Source: Maribacter sp. (GTDB lineage: Bacteria; Bacteroidota; Bacteroidia; Flavobacteriales; Flavobacteriaceae). From it: 64,000 nucleotides of DNA. The position numbers and the translations under genes are program-made. Positions within the stretch are counted from its first letter, which is position 1. Every line of letters starts with the position of its first letter. Below, piece after piece: positions 25,295-33,606 of the stretch. The notes under the pieces were generated by a model. The model saw nothing but the letters and a program-made list of their open reading frames with translations, was not told the DNA's origin and made no database searches. Location of the stretch: NCBI GenBank assembly GCA_011050675.1, contig DRFI01000023.1, positions 142,079-206,078 of the forward strand, read 5' to 3'.

Positions 25295-27676
25295 ATGAAC
25301 ACAAGTAGTATAGATAGATATTCTTTAAAGCAGTATACACGGCTTATGATGTCCTTTTTTGGATGTTTGCTGGTATTGACGCTTTTTCAATATGGTATGC
25401 TGTACTATAAAGGAGTTTTAGATTCTATTTTCTCTACTAGTTTATTAAAAGCAATAGTACACCAAATTGGGTTTACAGCTTTAATGGGTATTATTTTGGT
25501 TTTTCCGTTCAACTTTTGGGAAAATCTACGCTCCAAATATGGCTTCAATCTTGTATTTGTACTGCTAAGTATAATTTTAATTATCGAAGCAATGCTAACT
25601 GCATACTACTGCACGACATTGGTACCGTTAGGTTCAGATTTATTGGGGTATAGCTATGCTGACATGAAAATTACCATAGCCAATTCTGGTGGATACATAA
25701 TTTCATTGTATTTGCTAATTGCCTCGACTATATTAATTGGTCTATTTTTAGGACTGTACAGAATCACTTCTAAATTCTATAACAGAATTAGTAAAATGTA
25801 CCCGTTTACAATTGTATTGTTTAGTTTATTCGTTGCCTCATTATTTACAGATGGTAAACCAATTAACCAAAACAAAGTACAATACCTGGCAGTAAACCTT
25901 TACAATTCTTCTACCGAAGACAACTCTTATACTTCAACAGAAGAATATCCATTGGTAGAAAGTGCAAATATTGAAAATGTACTTGGAGAATATTTCGAAC
26001 TAAAAGAAGAGAAACCTAATATCGTTTTTATAATGGTTGAAGGTCTAGGCAGGGATTTTGTTGGTGAAGGTGCTGAATATGGCGGATTCACCCCTTATTT
26101 AGACTCATTGACTACTAAGTCCTTATACTGGGAGAATTTTTTAAGTAATACCGGTAGAACCTTTGGTGTATTGCCTTCTTTATTGGGGTCATTGCCATTT
26201 GGTAAAAGTGGTTTCATGGAATTAGAGGAATATCCAAATAAATTGACGCTGTTCAGTGTTCTTAAAAATAACGGGTATCATACTTCATTTTATCAAGGAA
26301 CGAATAGCTCTTTTGATAAGGTCGATAGATTCTTAAAAAGTGAGAATGTTGATTTTGTTTTAGACAAATCAGGATTCGGAAATAAGTACCAACAGCAAGC
26401 AGAAGATGCCGCAGGTTCTTCATGGGGTTTTCCAGATTTAGAATTATTTAAAAAAAGTATCAGCTTAGAAAGAGGTGAAAACCAGCCAAGGCTGGAGGTC
26501 TATATGACCATTAGTACACACGAACCTTTTATTCCGCCAAGTCAAGATGTATATGAAGGCAAAGTAAAAAACATACTATCAAAAGGAGGTTTCGATTCTA
26601 GAGTTGAAAAAGTCATTGAAAAGAACGATAATGTCTTTGCCACCTTGTTATACACTGACAGTTCTATAAAATGGTTTATGGAATCGTATAAGTCACAACC
26701 AAATTATGAGAATACAATTTTCATTATTACCGGTGACCATAGATTAATTCCAATTCCACAGCGTAATAACATCAGTCGTTTTCATGTGCCTTTAATTATG
26801 TACAGCCCAATGCTAAAATCTACACGAAAGATGAGTTCTGTTTCTTCTCATTTCGATGTTACTCCGTCTATTTTGGCACTATTAAATGGCTCTTATGAAT
26901 TAAAAATGCCCAAGAAAGTTGCTTGGATGGGTGGTGCCATAGATATGCAAACTGCTTTTAGATCCACAAAGAACATTCCCTTAATGAGAAATAAGAACGA
27001 ATTGAAGGAATACATAAGTGGTGAAAAACTGTATACGGATGGCGATATTATGCAATTGGATGAAAATATGGATATCAGTTCCGCTTTTGGTGGTGGTGCG
27101 ATTGAATCTACATTAGAACGCTTTAAGTCCGTAAACCATTACGTAACCACAGAGAATAAGATAATTCCTGATAGTTTGGCAATTTTCACCATTCAGAAAG
27201 AAAAATTTACCGATAGTGAAACGGTTTGGTTGAACAGTGTTTACGATGGCAAAGATTCTGATAAAGGTTATTTTAAGGCGAGGGATTTAGCATGGAATAA
27301 AAAATGGGACAAAGCGTTATTACTATGTCGATACAACCTTTCTGGAGCACCTAGTCATATAGATACTAAAATATTAATGGGTAGGGTGAATTCATGGAAA
27401 GGAAACCATGAAAAGGCTGCGGAGATATTACAAGAATGCATTTCTATAAATCCGAATTACATAGATTCTTATGCTGCATTATTTGATGTTTATTATTGGT
27501 CAGATAAGTTGAAAGAGGGTTTAGAGTTAATAGACAAGGTTCAAGCTAATAGTTCTAGTGCCAATGAAATTGCAGATAAAATTTCAAGGGCACGTACAAT
27601 TGCAAGAAATGCCGGAATTAAAGTTCACCAACCAGAAAAGAAAGAACCTGCAAATACAATAGCGTCTGTTAAATAA
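25295..27676 (+). CDS. LTA synthase/OpgB-like phosphoglycerol transferase with C-terminal TPRs
   Basis: 793 residues from ATG 25295 (a TTG at 25274 lies inside the upstream gene). About five membrane helices occur in the first 185 residues, then an alkaline-phosphatase-fold domain: metal ligand Glu249 in IVFIMVEGLGRDF, the likely nucleophile Thr289 in NTGRTFGVLPSLLGS, STHEPF, and the metal pair in TGDHR. LtaS/OpgB relatives transfer glycerol phosphate from phosphatidylglycerol to a glycolipid or glucan outside the membrane. Unlike LtaS, a TPR-like region (about 660-775) is fused at the C terminus, possibly periplasmic and contacting the TPR part of the next protein. It ends with an overlap of 1 nt with the YaiO-like gene. 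A sulfatase role cannot be ruled out. Confidence 0.82.
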   Translation: MNTSSIDRYSLKQYTRLMMSFFGCLLVLTLFQYGMLYYKGVLDSIFSTSLLKAIVHQIGFTALMGIILVFPFNFWENLRSKYGFNLVFVLLSIILIIEAMLTAYYCTTLVPLGSDLLGYSYADMKITIANSGGYIISLYLLIASTILIGLFLGLYRITSKFYNRISKMYPFTIVLFSLFVASLFTDGKPINQNKVQYLAVNLYNSSTEDNSYTSTEEYPLVESANIENVLGEYFELKEEKPNIVFIMVEGLGRDFVGEGAEYGGFTPYLDSLTTKSLYWENFLSNTGRTFGVLPSLLGSLPFGKSGFMELEEYPNKLTLFSVLKNNGYHTSFYQGTNSSFDKVDRFLKSENVDFVLDKSGFGNKYQQQAEDAAGSSWGFPDLELFKKSISLERGENQPRLEVYMTISTHEPFIPPSQDVYEGKVKNILSKGGFDSRVEKVIEKNDNVFATLLYTDSSIKWFMESYKSQPNYENTIFIITGDHRLIPIPQRNNISRFHVPLIMYSPMLKSTRKMSSVSSHFDVTPSILALLNGSYELKMPKKVAWMGGAIDMQTAFRSTKNIPLMRNKNELKEYISGEKLYTDGDIMQLDENMDISSAFGGGAIESTLERFKSVNHYVTTENKIIPDSLAIFTIQKEKFTDSETVWLNSVYDGKDSDKGYFKARDLAWNKKWDKALLLCRYNLSGAPSHIDTKILMGRVNSWKGNHEKAAEILQECISINPNYIDSYAALFDVYYWSDKLKEGLELIDKVQANSSSANEIADKISRARTIARNAGIKVHQPEKKEPANTIASVK

Positions 27677-28983
27677 TGAGTAATAAATACTTACATATCA
27701 TCCTTTTGGTTCTATTAGCCGGTATTTATCGCGGTGCAGGACAGGATACCGCTGATAATTTTGACACGGCATATGCACTGGCTTATGAAGGCAAAACGAA
27801 TACTGCGCATAATATGCTGTATTTATTAGTTAATAAGCCCGTTACAGATGTGGATACTTCATTACTATGGGCGAGTACGCTAAGCTGGCGAGGCAATTAC
27901 GATTTAGCACGCTCATCGTTTAATACTATTTTATCCACTACTAAGAATAATAGAAAAGCATGGATCTCTGCAATTAAAAATGAGCTTTATGCTAAAAACT
28001 ATCCTACTGCATTGGGTCTGTCCAACAAAGCATTGGTACATATAGAAAATGACCAAGAAATAATTAGACTTCAAGCAATAGCTTCTGACGGAGTTAATGG
28101 TTTATCGTATGCTAAAAATGGCTGGTATAATGTAGATAGTGCGGTAAAAACAAAATTTGTAGTAGCTAAAAAACAGAAACCAACAGTAGCAAAGGACATT
28201 GAAGAGAAGAACGTAGAATTAGTAAGAAAAACACCGGTTACAGAAGAGAAGCTAAAGAATTCTGTAATGGTAAATAGTTCTGTTACTTTCTATGACCAAC
28301 GTTTTGATCCCATAACTACATCAAGTATTGCTTTTAAAAGACAGACACCTTACGGTTCTATTATTCCAAGAATAAACAATAGTAATAGAGTAGGTAAAAA
28401 CGGAATTCAATTAGATATTGATTTGTATCCCAAAATTGCAAAAGGTTTTTATGCTTATGTCAACTACGGCTATTCCGAATCAGATTTGTATCCTAATCAT
28501 AAAGTTGGTGGAGATATTTATTACAACCATAAAAGCGGTTTTGAATTTTCTGGTGGTGGTAGGCTAATAAATTTTGCAACTAGAGATGTGAAGTCCATTA
28601 CCAACTCAGTCGGGTATTATAAGGGTAATTACTATTTTTCTTTACGGTCATACATCACTCCGGCTGCCGATAACCTAACCAATGTTTCTGGAAATCTATT
28701 GGTGCGTAAGTATTTAAAGGATGCAGAAAATTATATGGGTATTAATGCGGGAGTAGGTTTTTCTCCTGAGTTAAGACAATTTACTTCTGGTGATCAATTA
28801 CTGGCAGAAACGCTATTATATATAGAATCGCAACGTTTAAGTTTTGAATATCAATTTACCAGTAAAAATAACCTTAGCTCTTACAGAACCAATGTCGGAG
28901 TATTACGCCAAGAGCAATCTTTTGATCCTGGTAGTTATTTTTACTCTATCTCTGCAGGATTAACTTACGAGTTTAATTTTTAG
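27676..28983 (+). CDS. YaiO-like outer membrane protein: TPR plus beta-barrel
   Basis: 435 residues: signal peptide (about 1-23, cleavage after AGQ region), a TPR-like helical part (about 27-130), a linker, and a beta-barrel (about 195-435) with alternating aromatic strands ending in YEFNF, the typical C-terminal Phe of outer membrane proteins. In E. coli YaiO lies near YaiP, a BcsA-like glycosyltransferase, and the same pairing occurs here. The layout suggests an outer-membrane polysaccharide exporter such as PgaA or PelB. It overlaps the previous gene by 1 nt and the convergent gene by 11 nt. Confidence 0.82.
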   Translation: MSNKYLHIILLVLLAGIYRGAGQDTADNFDTAYALAYEGKTNTAHNMLYLLVNKPVTDVDTSLLWASTLSWRGNYDLARSSFNTILSTTKNNRKAWISAIKNELYAKNYPTALGLSNKALVHIENDQEIIRLQAIASDGVNGLSYAKNGWYNVDSAVKTKFVVAKKQKPTVAKDIEEKNVELVRKTPVTEEKLKNSVMVNSSVTFYDQRFDPITTSSIAFKRQTPYGSIIPRINNSNRVGKNGIQLDIDLYPKIAKGFYAYVNYGYSESDLYPNHKVGGDIYYNHKSGFEFSGGGRLINFATRDVKSITNSVGYYKGNYYFSLRSYITPAADNLTNVSGNLLVRKYLKDAENYMGINAGVGFSPELRQFTSGDQLLAETLLYIESQRLSFEYQFTSKNNLSSYRTNVGVLRQEQSFDPGSYFYSISAGLTYEFNF

Positions 28984-30265
28984 ACTTCATAGCAGGTATC
29001 CACTTATCGGCGTACATACCATATACCAAGCCTAACTCATTATCATACACATATTGTTCGTCTTTACCAGTGTCAAAATTCACATTAAAAACGTACACTT
29101 TAATTCCGGCGTCTCTTAATTGTAGCATCAATTTCTTCTGACTTGCGATTATCCTTCTTGAAACCGCAACATGCTTAACATTATTTACTTTTAAGAAGTT
29201 CACCTTATCACCTTTAATACTCAATAAAGGTTCTTGAGAAATCATGGTGTTTATTCCATGTTCAGATGCTTTTTCTACAGCCATAACACTAAATAGTTCC
29301 ATTATTAGACGGTCCTTATCTATAAAGGCATCAGCGAATGCAATAGGGTCATTTACTTTATCGGTAATTAAAGTAGCATCTGGGTGATTCTTAAACCAGG
29401 TATTAATACCATCCATATCTAAGGTTGTGTAATCACCATAAATTTTCTGTTTCATGAATTGCGAATGGGTAGGAGGTAAGGTACCTGTATAATCGGTAAA
29501 ACGTGCCCACATATTCCAATCATGGGCAGCTACTAATTTCCCGTCAGATGTTTCAATAATATCGAGCTCAAAAATTCGAAATCCCTTTTTATAATTTTGA
29601 TCTAAGGCATGTTTCGAGTTTGTAGATTTTACACCATTAACCTCACCACCTGCATGTGCAATGTATCTATCGCTACTAGGTTCAAATTCATATACCTCTT
29701 TTGGAAAGAATATTTCTTTGCTTCCCAATTGCGCATTTACCTGAATGGTTTCTGTAATAGAATTGTCATTTACTTGCTCAGAGATAACTCCGCTTATATT
29801 ATGCATTACATAAGCTTGCCTTCCTTTTAAGGTGCTTAACTGAATAAGTCCTAATGCGCTGATTTGTTTTTCAAATCCCGTTAATTGTGCTGCGGCGGAA
29901 TCATGGGCCAATATGGCAAACGTAGCTTTTGATTCTATCATTTTTTCCATAATATCTAAAAGACCTTGCACATCTTCTTTACTACCGTAAGTATCAAAAG
30001 TTTTAAATTCAAAATTGTTATCCGCTTGAAAATGAACAATGGTGAGACCACGCTCTATGGCTTCTGATTGCGAGGCATAACTAAAGGTGCTTCGTTCATG
30101 TGTATTAAAGCTATGACTATTAAGTACCACATCTTCGTATACCACACTTTCATTAGAAGAACCCAAAGTAGTTGAAGTAGCTGCTTCTAATTGATTTCCT
30201 AATAATAAGGAAACGAATAGCAAACAGATTTTGAAGTTTATAGCACTAATGGGGGGTTTCATCAT
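28973..30265 (-). CDS. Secreted glycerophosphodiester phosphodiesterase-like protein
   Basis: 430 residues from ATG 30265; an ATG at 30304 would add 13 residues before the signal peptide (MMKPPISAINFKICLLFVSL). The C-terminal half is a GDPD-like TIM barrel: YIAHAGGEVNG (first catalytic His, with HAGG instead of HRG), FELDI (metal-binding E-x-D) and AAHDWN (second His). The N-terminal 180 residues are unrelated and not recognised. GDPD enzymes release glycerol phosphate from glycerophosphodiesters. Facing an LTA-synthase-like gene, it could turn over a glycerol-phosphate-modified polymer or salvage lipid headgroups. The 3' end overlaps the YaiO-like gene by 11 nt. Confidence 0.8.
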   Translation of the reverse strand: MMKPPISAINFKICLLFVSLLLGNQLEAATSTTLGSSNESVVYEDVVLNSHSFNTHERSTFSYASQSEAIERGLTIVHFQADNNFEFKTFDTYGSKEDVQGLLDIMEKMIESKATFAILAHDSAAAQLTGFEKQISALGLIQLSTLKGRQAYVMHNISGVISEQVNDNSITETIQVNAQLGSKEIFFPKEVYEFEPSSDRYIAHAGGEVNGVKSTNSKHALDQNYKKGFRIFELDIIETSDGKLVAAHDWNMWARFTDYTGTLPPTHSQFMKQKIYGDYTTLDMDGINTWFKNHPDATLITDKVNDPIAFADAFIDKDRLIMELFSVMAVEKASEHGINTMISQEPLLSIKGDKVNFLKVNNVKHVAVSRRIIASQKKLMLQLRDAGIKVYVFNVNFDTGKDEQYVYDNELGLVYGMYADKWIPAMKSKN

Positions 30266-30304
30266 TATAATTGATTTTTTGAACACTCGTTTACCGTACA
30301 GCAT

Positions 30305-30722
30305 ATGTTATACCATTAAGGTTATAAAGAAAACGAAATTAAAAGTTTGGTATTGTGGTAAGTTAAATAATTGTATTAGGCTAATATAGAGCAAATTATA
30401 GCTCTTAAAATTAGAAATTCTTAACTTAAAATTAAACTATATCTCATTTTATTAAATGTTCTTACATCAACAAACCCTTAAATCTAGCTGTTTTATTTCT
30501 AAGAACTCGGTGAAATACCAATAAAGAGGATGAACTGCACATCTTAAAAGCCTTGTAATATATAGGTTTCAATGATTTTAGATGGTAAACAACACTTTTT
30601 AGTAGGTTTTACAACATATTTAAATTGGTTCACCACAATTTGTTGTCACACCCTTAACATCAGTATATATTTACTTCCAAGATATGTATACCCAAATTAA
30701 GATTAACTTTTAAACCTACAAT
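30305..30722. other. Intergenic region, about 418 bp
   Basis: This AT-rich spacer lies between the divergent GDPD-like gene and the two small peptide genes. It must hold the promoter of the GDPD gene (minus strand) and probably that of the small peptides. A TAACTTTT box at 30704-30711 resembles the Bacteroidota -7 element, but I find no matching TTG at the right distance. No other structure seen. Confidence 0.3.
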
Positions 30723-30821
30723 ATGCTTTACGACACCTACGGTGAAGAATACCTTGTGTTTCTTCAAGATTTAAATGAAATTCTTAGTATCAACGAATTA
30801 GCTGAGTTGGACTATATGTAA
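30723..30821 (+). CDS. Small peptide A, 32 residues (tandem pair)
   Basis: An ATG-initiated frame of 32 codons: MLYDTYGEEYLVFLQDLNEI and then LSINELAELDYM. It is acidic and could form an amphipathic helix. It shares the core Y-x-x-F-(L/I)-Q-D-L-N-x-I-L with the second small frame 35 nt downstream, eight identities in twelve positions, which is unlikely for two random frames. A strong terminator follows the second frame, so both can sit on one short transcript. No signal peptide, membrane segment or known family. It could be a signalling peptide, toxin or small regulator; nothing in the sequence decides. Confidence 0.5.
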   Translation: MLYDTYGEEYLVFLQDLNEILSINELAELDYM

Positions 30822-30856
30822 ATGTAAACCAAACCAAACACCAAAAACAATATCCC

Positions 30857-30958
30857 ATGGCACATCAAAATCAAGATTTCTCATCTTATCAAAACTTTAT
30901 CCAGGATCTTAATAGTATTCTAGTAAACTTTAATATCAACAAATTGACCCATTCGTAA
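30857..30958 (+). CDS. Small peptide B, 33 residues (tandem pair)
   Basis: An ATG-initiated frame of 33 codons, MAHQNQDFSSYQNFIQDLNS followed by ILVNFNINKLTHS. The middle is similar to peptide A (QDLN, then IL), while the ends differ: B is rich in Gln/Asn and less acidic. The stop is 16 nt before a strong terminator. Duplication of a small gene followed by divergence is the simplest explanation. Function unknown. Confidence 0.5.
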   Translation: MAHQNQDFSSYQNFIQDLNSILVNFNINKLTHS

Positions 30959-30973
30959 TGTTCTAAACATTAG

Positions 30974-31016
30974 GAAAAGAGAAAGCGCCCGTTTTTACGG
31001 GCGCTTTCTCTTTTTT
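30974..31016 (+). terminator. Strong bidirectional terminator between small peptides and rpoD
   Basis: The stem AAAAGAGAAAGCGCCCG / CGGGCGCTTTCTCTTTT with loop TTTTTA is the most stable hairpin in the window. It lies between the plus-strand small peptide frames and convergent rpoD and can serve both. Confidence 0.93.
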
Positions 31017-31031
31017 AAACAATTGTTATGT

Positions 31032-31895
31032 CTAGCCTAAATAGGTCTTAAGTAACTTACTTCTAGAGGCATGACGTAATTTACGTATAGCCTTTTCACG
31101 TATTTGTCTAACACGCTCTCTAGTTAAATCGAACGTTTGTCCAATTTCTGCTAAAGTCATTGACTGTTGGTCACCAATACCATAATATAATTTAACTACA
31201 TCTGCCTCTCTTGGAGATAATGTATCTAAAGCTCTATTAATTTCTGTATTTAATGACTGTTGTAATAAAACATTGTCTGGTCTTGGAGATTCACCTGAAC
31301 GTAATACGTCATATAGGTTAGAATCTTCGCCTTCACGTAAAGGTGCATCCATAGATACGTGTCTACCTGAATTCTTAAGTGATTGTTTCACTTCAGAAAC
31401 CGTCATTTCTAATTCTTTTGCAATTTCTTCAGGAGAAGGTGGGCGCTCATGTGCCTGTTCTAAATAAGAAAATGTCTTTTTGATTTTATTTATTGAACCA
31501 ATTTTGTTCAACGGTAAACGAACTACTCTAGATTGTTCTGCTAAAGCTTGTAATATAGATTGTCTGATCCACCAAACGGCATAGGATATAAACTTAAATC
31601 CTCTAGTTTCATCAAATCTTTTTGCTGCTTTAACTAATCCTAAATTTCCTTCATTAATTAAATCGGGTAATTTAAGACCTTGATTCTGATATTGTTTTGC
31701 AACGGAAACCACAAATCTTAAGTTGGCTGTAGTTAACTTTTCCAATGCTGCTTGACTACCTTCACGAATCTTCTGTGCTAATTCTACCTCTTCATTCGCA
31801 GTAATCAAATCAATTTTACTGATATCTTGCAAGTATTTATCCAGTGATTTTGACTCACGATTCGTTACCTGCTTGATAATCTTTAGTTGCCTCAT
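31032..31895 (-). CDS. rpoD: RNA polymerase primary sigma factor RpoD/SigA
   Basis: 287 residues, the short Bacteroidota form without the large region 1.1 insert. Regions are clear: 1.2 ([12 protein letters not shown]), 2 ([20 protein letters not shown], then [10 protein letters not shown]), 3 ([13 protein letters not shown]), 4 (LSPREADVV and the helix-turn-helix [18 protein letters not shown]). It directs RNA polymerase to housekeeping promoters, in this phylum TTG/TAnnTTTG. It stands alone, with a strong terminator after it. Confidence 0.95.
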   Translation of the reverse strand: MRQLKIIKQVTNRESKSLDKYLQDISKIDLITANEEVELAQKIREGSQAALEKLTTANLRFVVSVAKQYQNQGLKLPDLINEGNLGLVKAAKRFDETRGFKFISYAVWWIRQSILQALAEQSRVVRLPLNKIGSINKIKKTFSYLEQAHERPPSPEEIAKELEMTVSEVKQSLKNSGRHVSMDAPLREGEDSNLYDVLRSGESPRPDNVLLQQSLNTEINRALDTLSPREADVVKLYYGIGDQQSMTLAEIGQTFDLTRERVRQIREKAIRKLRHASRSKLLKTYLG

Positions 31896-32067
31896 ATGTG
31901 TGTATGGAATTTAGAAGTTGTACAAGTTTACAGTATACCGCTTTTTATCGTAATATCCTAATGTATTCCACTAATGTTGTACAGCAATTATACCCTTTAA
32001 CAAAGCTTTAAGCATTTAGGACGTTATATTTCGATAGCTTATTTTTGAACTTAGACTGTTATTTAAT

Positions 32068-32577
32068 ATGAGTAAAAGAGCCCTAAAAACATATATCTCC
32101 AAACTTCCTAAAAAAGCATTGGAAGAACAAATAGTGGAGCTTTACGAAAAATTCCCAATCGTAAAAACATATTACGATTTTGCGTTTAACCCCAAGGAAG
32201 ATAAATTGGTGCAAGATGCGAAGGCCAAAATATCTAACGAATACTTTCCTTTAAAACGAAGAAGACCCAAAGCAAGACGTTCTGTTGCTCAGAAATTCTT
32301 GAAACATTTTATAAAACTGGGTGTAGACCCTCATCTTGTAGCAGATGTTATGTGTTATAATCTAGAAATTGCACAGACCTTTTCTATGGAGAAAAATGTG
32401 GCAGACTCCTTTTACCGAAGCATGCTAAACTCATTTAACGAAGTCATACAGTACACCACTGTACAAGGAGTTTTTCCTGAGTTTAGAGAACGCATCTTAA
32501 AAATATATACAGAAACACAAAATCAAAAATGGCTTTTAGAAGATGAATTCTCAAAGGCGTTGGATATTATAGATTAG
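32068..32577 (+). CDS. DUF6155 family protein
   Basis: 169 residues, soluble and helical, starting with a basic LKTYISKLPKKALEEQIVEL segment and carrying EYFPLKRRRPKARRSVAQK in the middle. The pattern matches DUF6155 proteins of Bacteroidota. Function unknown; the conserved basic stretch might bind nucleic acid, but that is a guess. It is followed 3 nt later by the hydroxyacid dehydrogenase gene. Confidence 0.75.
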   Translation: MSKRALKTYISKLPKKALEEQIVELYEKFPIVKTYYDFAFNPKEDKLVQDAKAKISNEYFPLKRRRPKARRSVAQKFLKHFIKLGVDPHLVADVMCYNLEIAQTFSMEKNVADSFYRSMLNSFNEVIQYTTVQGVFPEFRERILKIYTETQNQKWLLEDEFSKALDIID

Positions 32578-32580
32578 CAT

Positions 32581-33510
32581 ATGGCAATAGTTATTATAAG
32601 ACAAGATTCTAAAATTGAATTGTGGAAGAACGCTTTACAAAAAGCGGATAGTTCTTTAAAAGTGTACAGCTATTTAGAAGACCACCCTAAAGATGACATT
32701 ACTATGGCGGTCATCTGGAAACATCCGGCTGGTTCGCTTGCTGAGTATCCGAATCTAAAATGTATTGCCTCTGCTGGTGCAGGGGTAGATTATATATTCG
32801 AAGATGATACCCGTCCAAAAAACATTCCTATCACCCGTATCGTTGATCCTTTTTTGGCCGGCGATATGTCCGAACATGTGCTTGCTGTAATCTTTGCACA
32901 TCTAAAGAATTTAAACGCTTACAAATTAGACCAGGTTGCCAATGTTTGGGAACCCAAAGATTATCTACGCATTAAAGATGTTACTGTTGGTATTTTAGGT
33001 CTTGGGGAACTAGGTGCGCTTACTGCAACGGACCTTACCAAATATGGTTTCAATGTGCAAGGGTGGAGTAGGAGCGAAAAAAATATTGACGGTGTAAAAA
33101 CTTTTTCTGGTACAGATCAACGGCAAAGCTTTCTAGCTTCTACAGATGTTCTGGTATGCTTGTTACCATTGACACCTGCTACCGAGGGTATTTTAAATAC
33201 ATCGTTAATGTCTCAACTTCCTAAGAACGCTTATGTGATAAACGTTGCCCGTGGCGGACATTTAGTGGATCAAGATTTGTTGGAGTTATTGGATTCCGGA
33301 CACTTATCTGGTGCTTGTTTAGATGTCTACCATACCGAGCCTTTACCTATAACACATCCTTTTTGGAATCATAAGAAAGTACACATGACACCCCATTATG
33401 CAAGCGTTTCTGATACCAATTCGGTAATGCCGCAAATTGTAGATAACTATAAAAGGCTAATTTCTGGTAAGAATTTACTTCATATGGTAGATTCTGACAA
33501 GGGATATTAA
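32581..33510 (+). CDS. GhrA-like D-2-hydroxyacid dehydrogenase
   Basis: 309 residues with the NAD(P)-binding GILGLGELGALTA, the early SAGAGVDYIF loop, CLLPLTPATEGILN, NVARGGHLVD (catalytic Arg region) and the late HKKVHMTPHYAS with the catalytic His. Length and motifs resemble glyoxylate/hydroxypyruvate reductase A. It would reduce a 2-keto acid with NAD(P)H in the cytoplasm. It follows the DUF6155 gene by 3 nt. Confidence 0.85.
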   Translation: MAIVIIRQDSKIELWKNALQKADSSLKVYSYLEDHPKDDITMAVIWKHPAGSLAEYPNLKCIASAGAGVDYIFEDDTRPKNIPITRIVDPFLAGDMSEHVLAVIFAHLKNLNAYKLDQVANVWEPKDYLRIKDVTVGILGLGELGALTATDLTKYGFNVQGWSRSEKNIDGVKTFSGTDQRQSFLASTDVLVCLLPLTPATEGILNTSLMSQLPKNAYVINVARGGHLVDQDLLELLDSGHLSGACLDVYHTEPLPITHPFWNHKKVHMTPHYASVSDTNSVMPQIVDNYKRLISGKNLLHMVDSDKGY

Positions 33511-33606
33511 TATTGTGTTTTTAAAGTTTTTTATTTCCTAGACCCATAAAAATCACATAATTTTATAAGGTTTTTGCATTATTAATCTAATTAAGCCTAC
33601 CACCTT

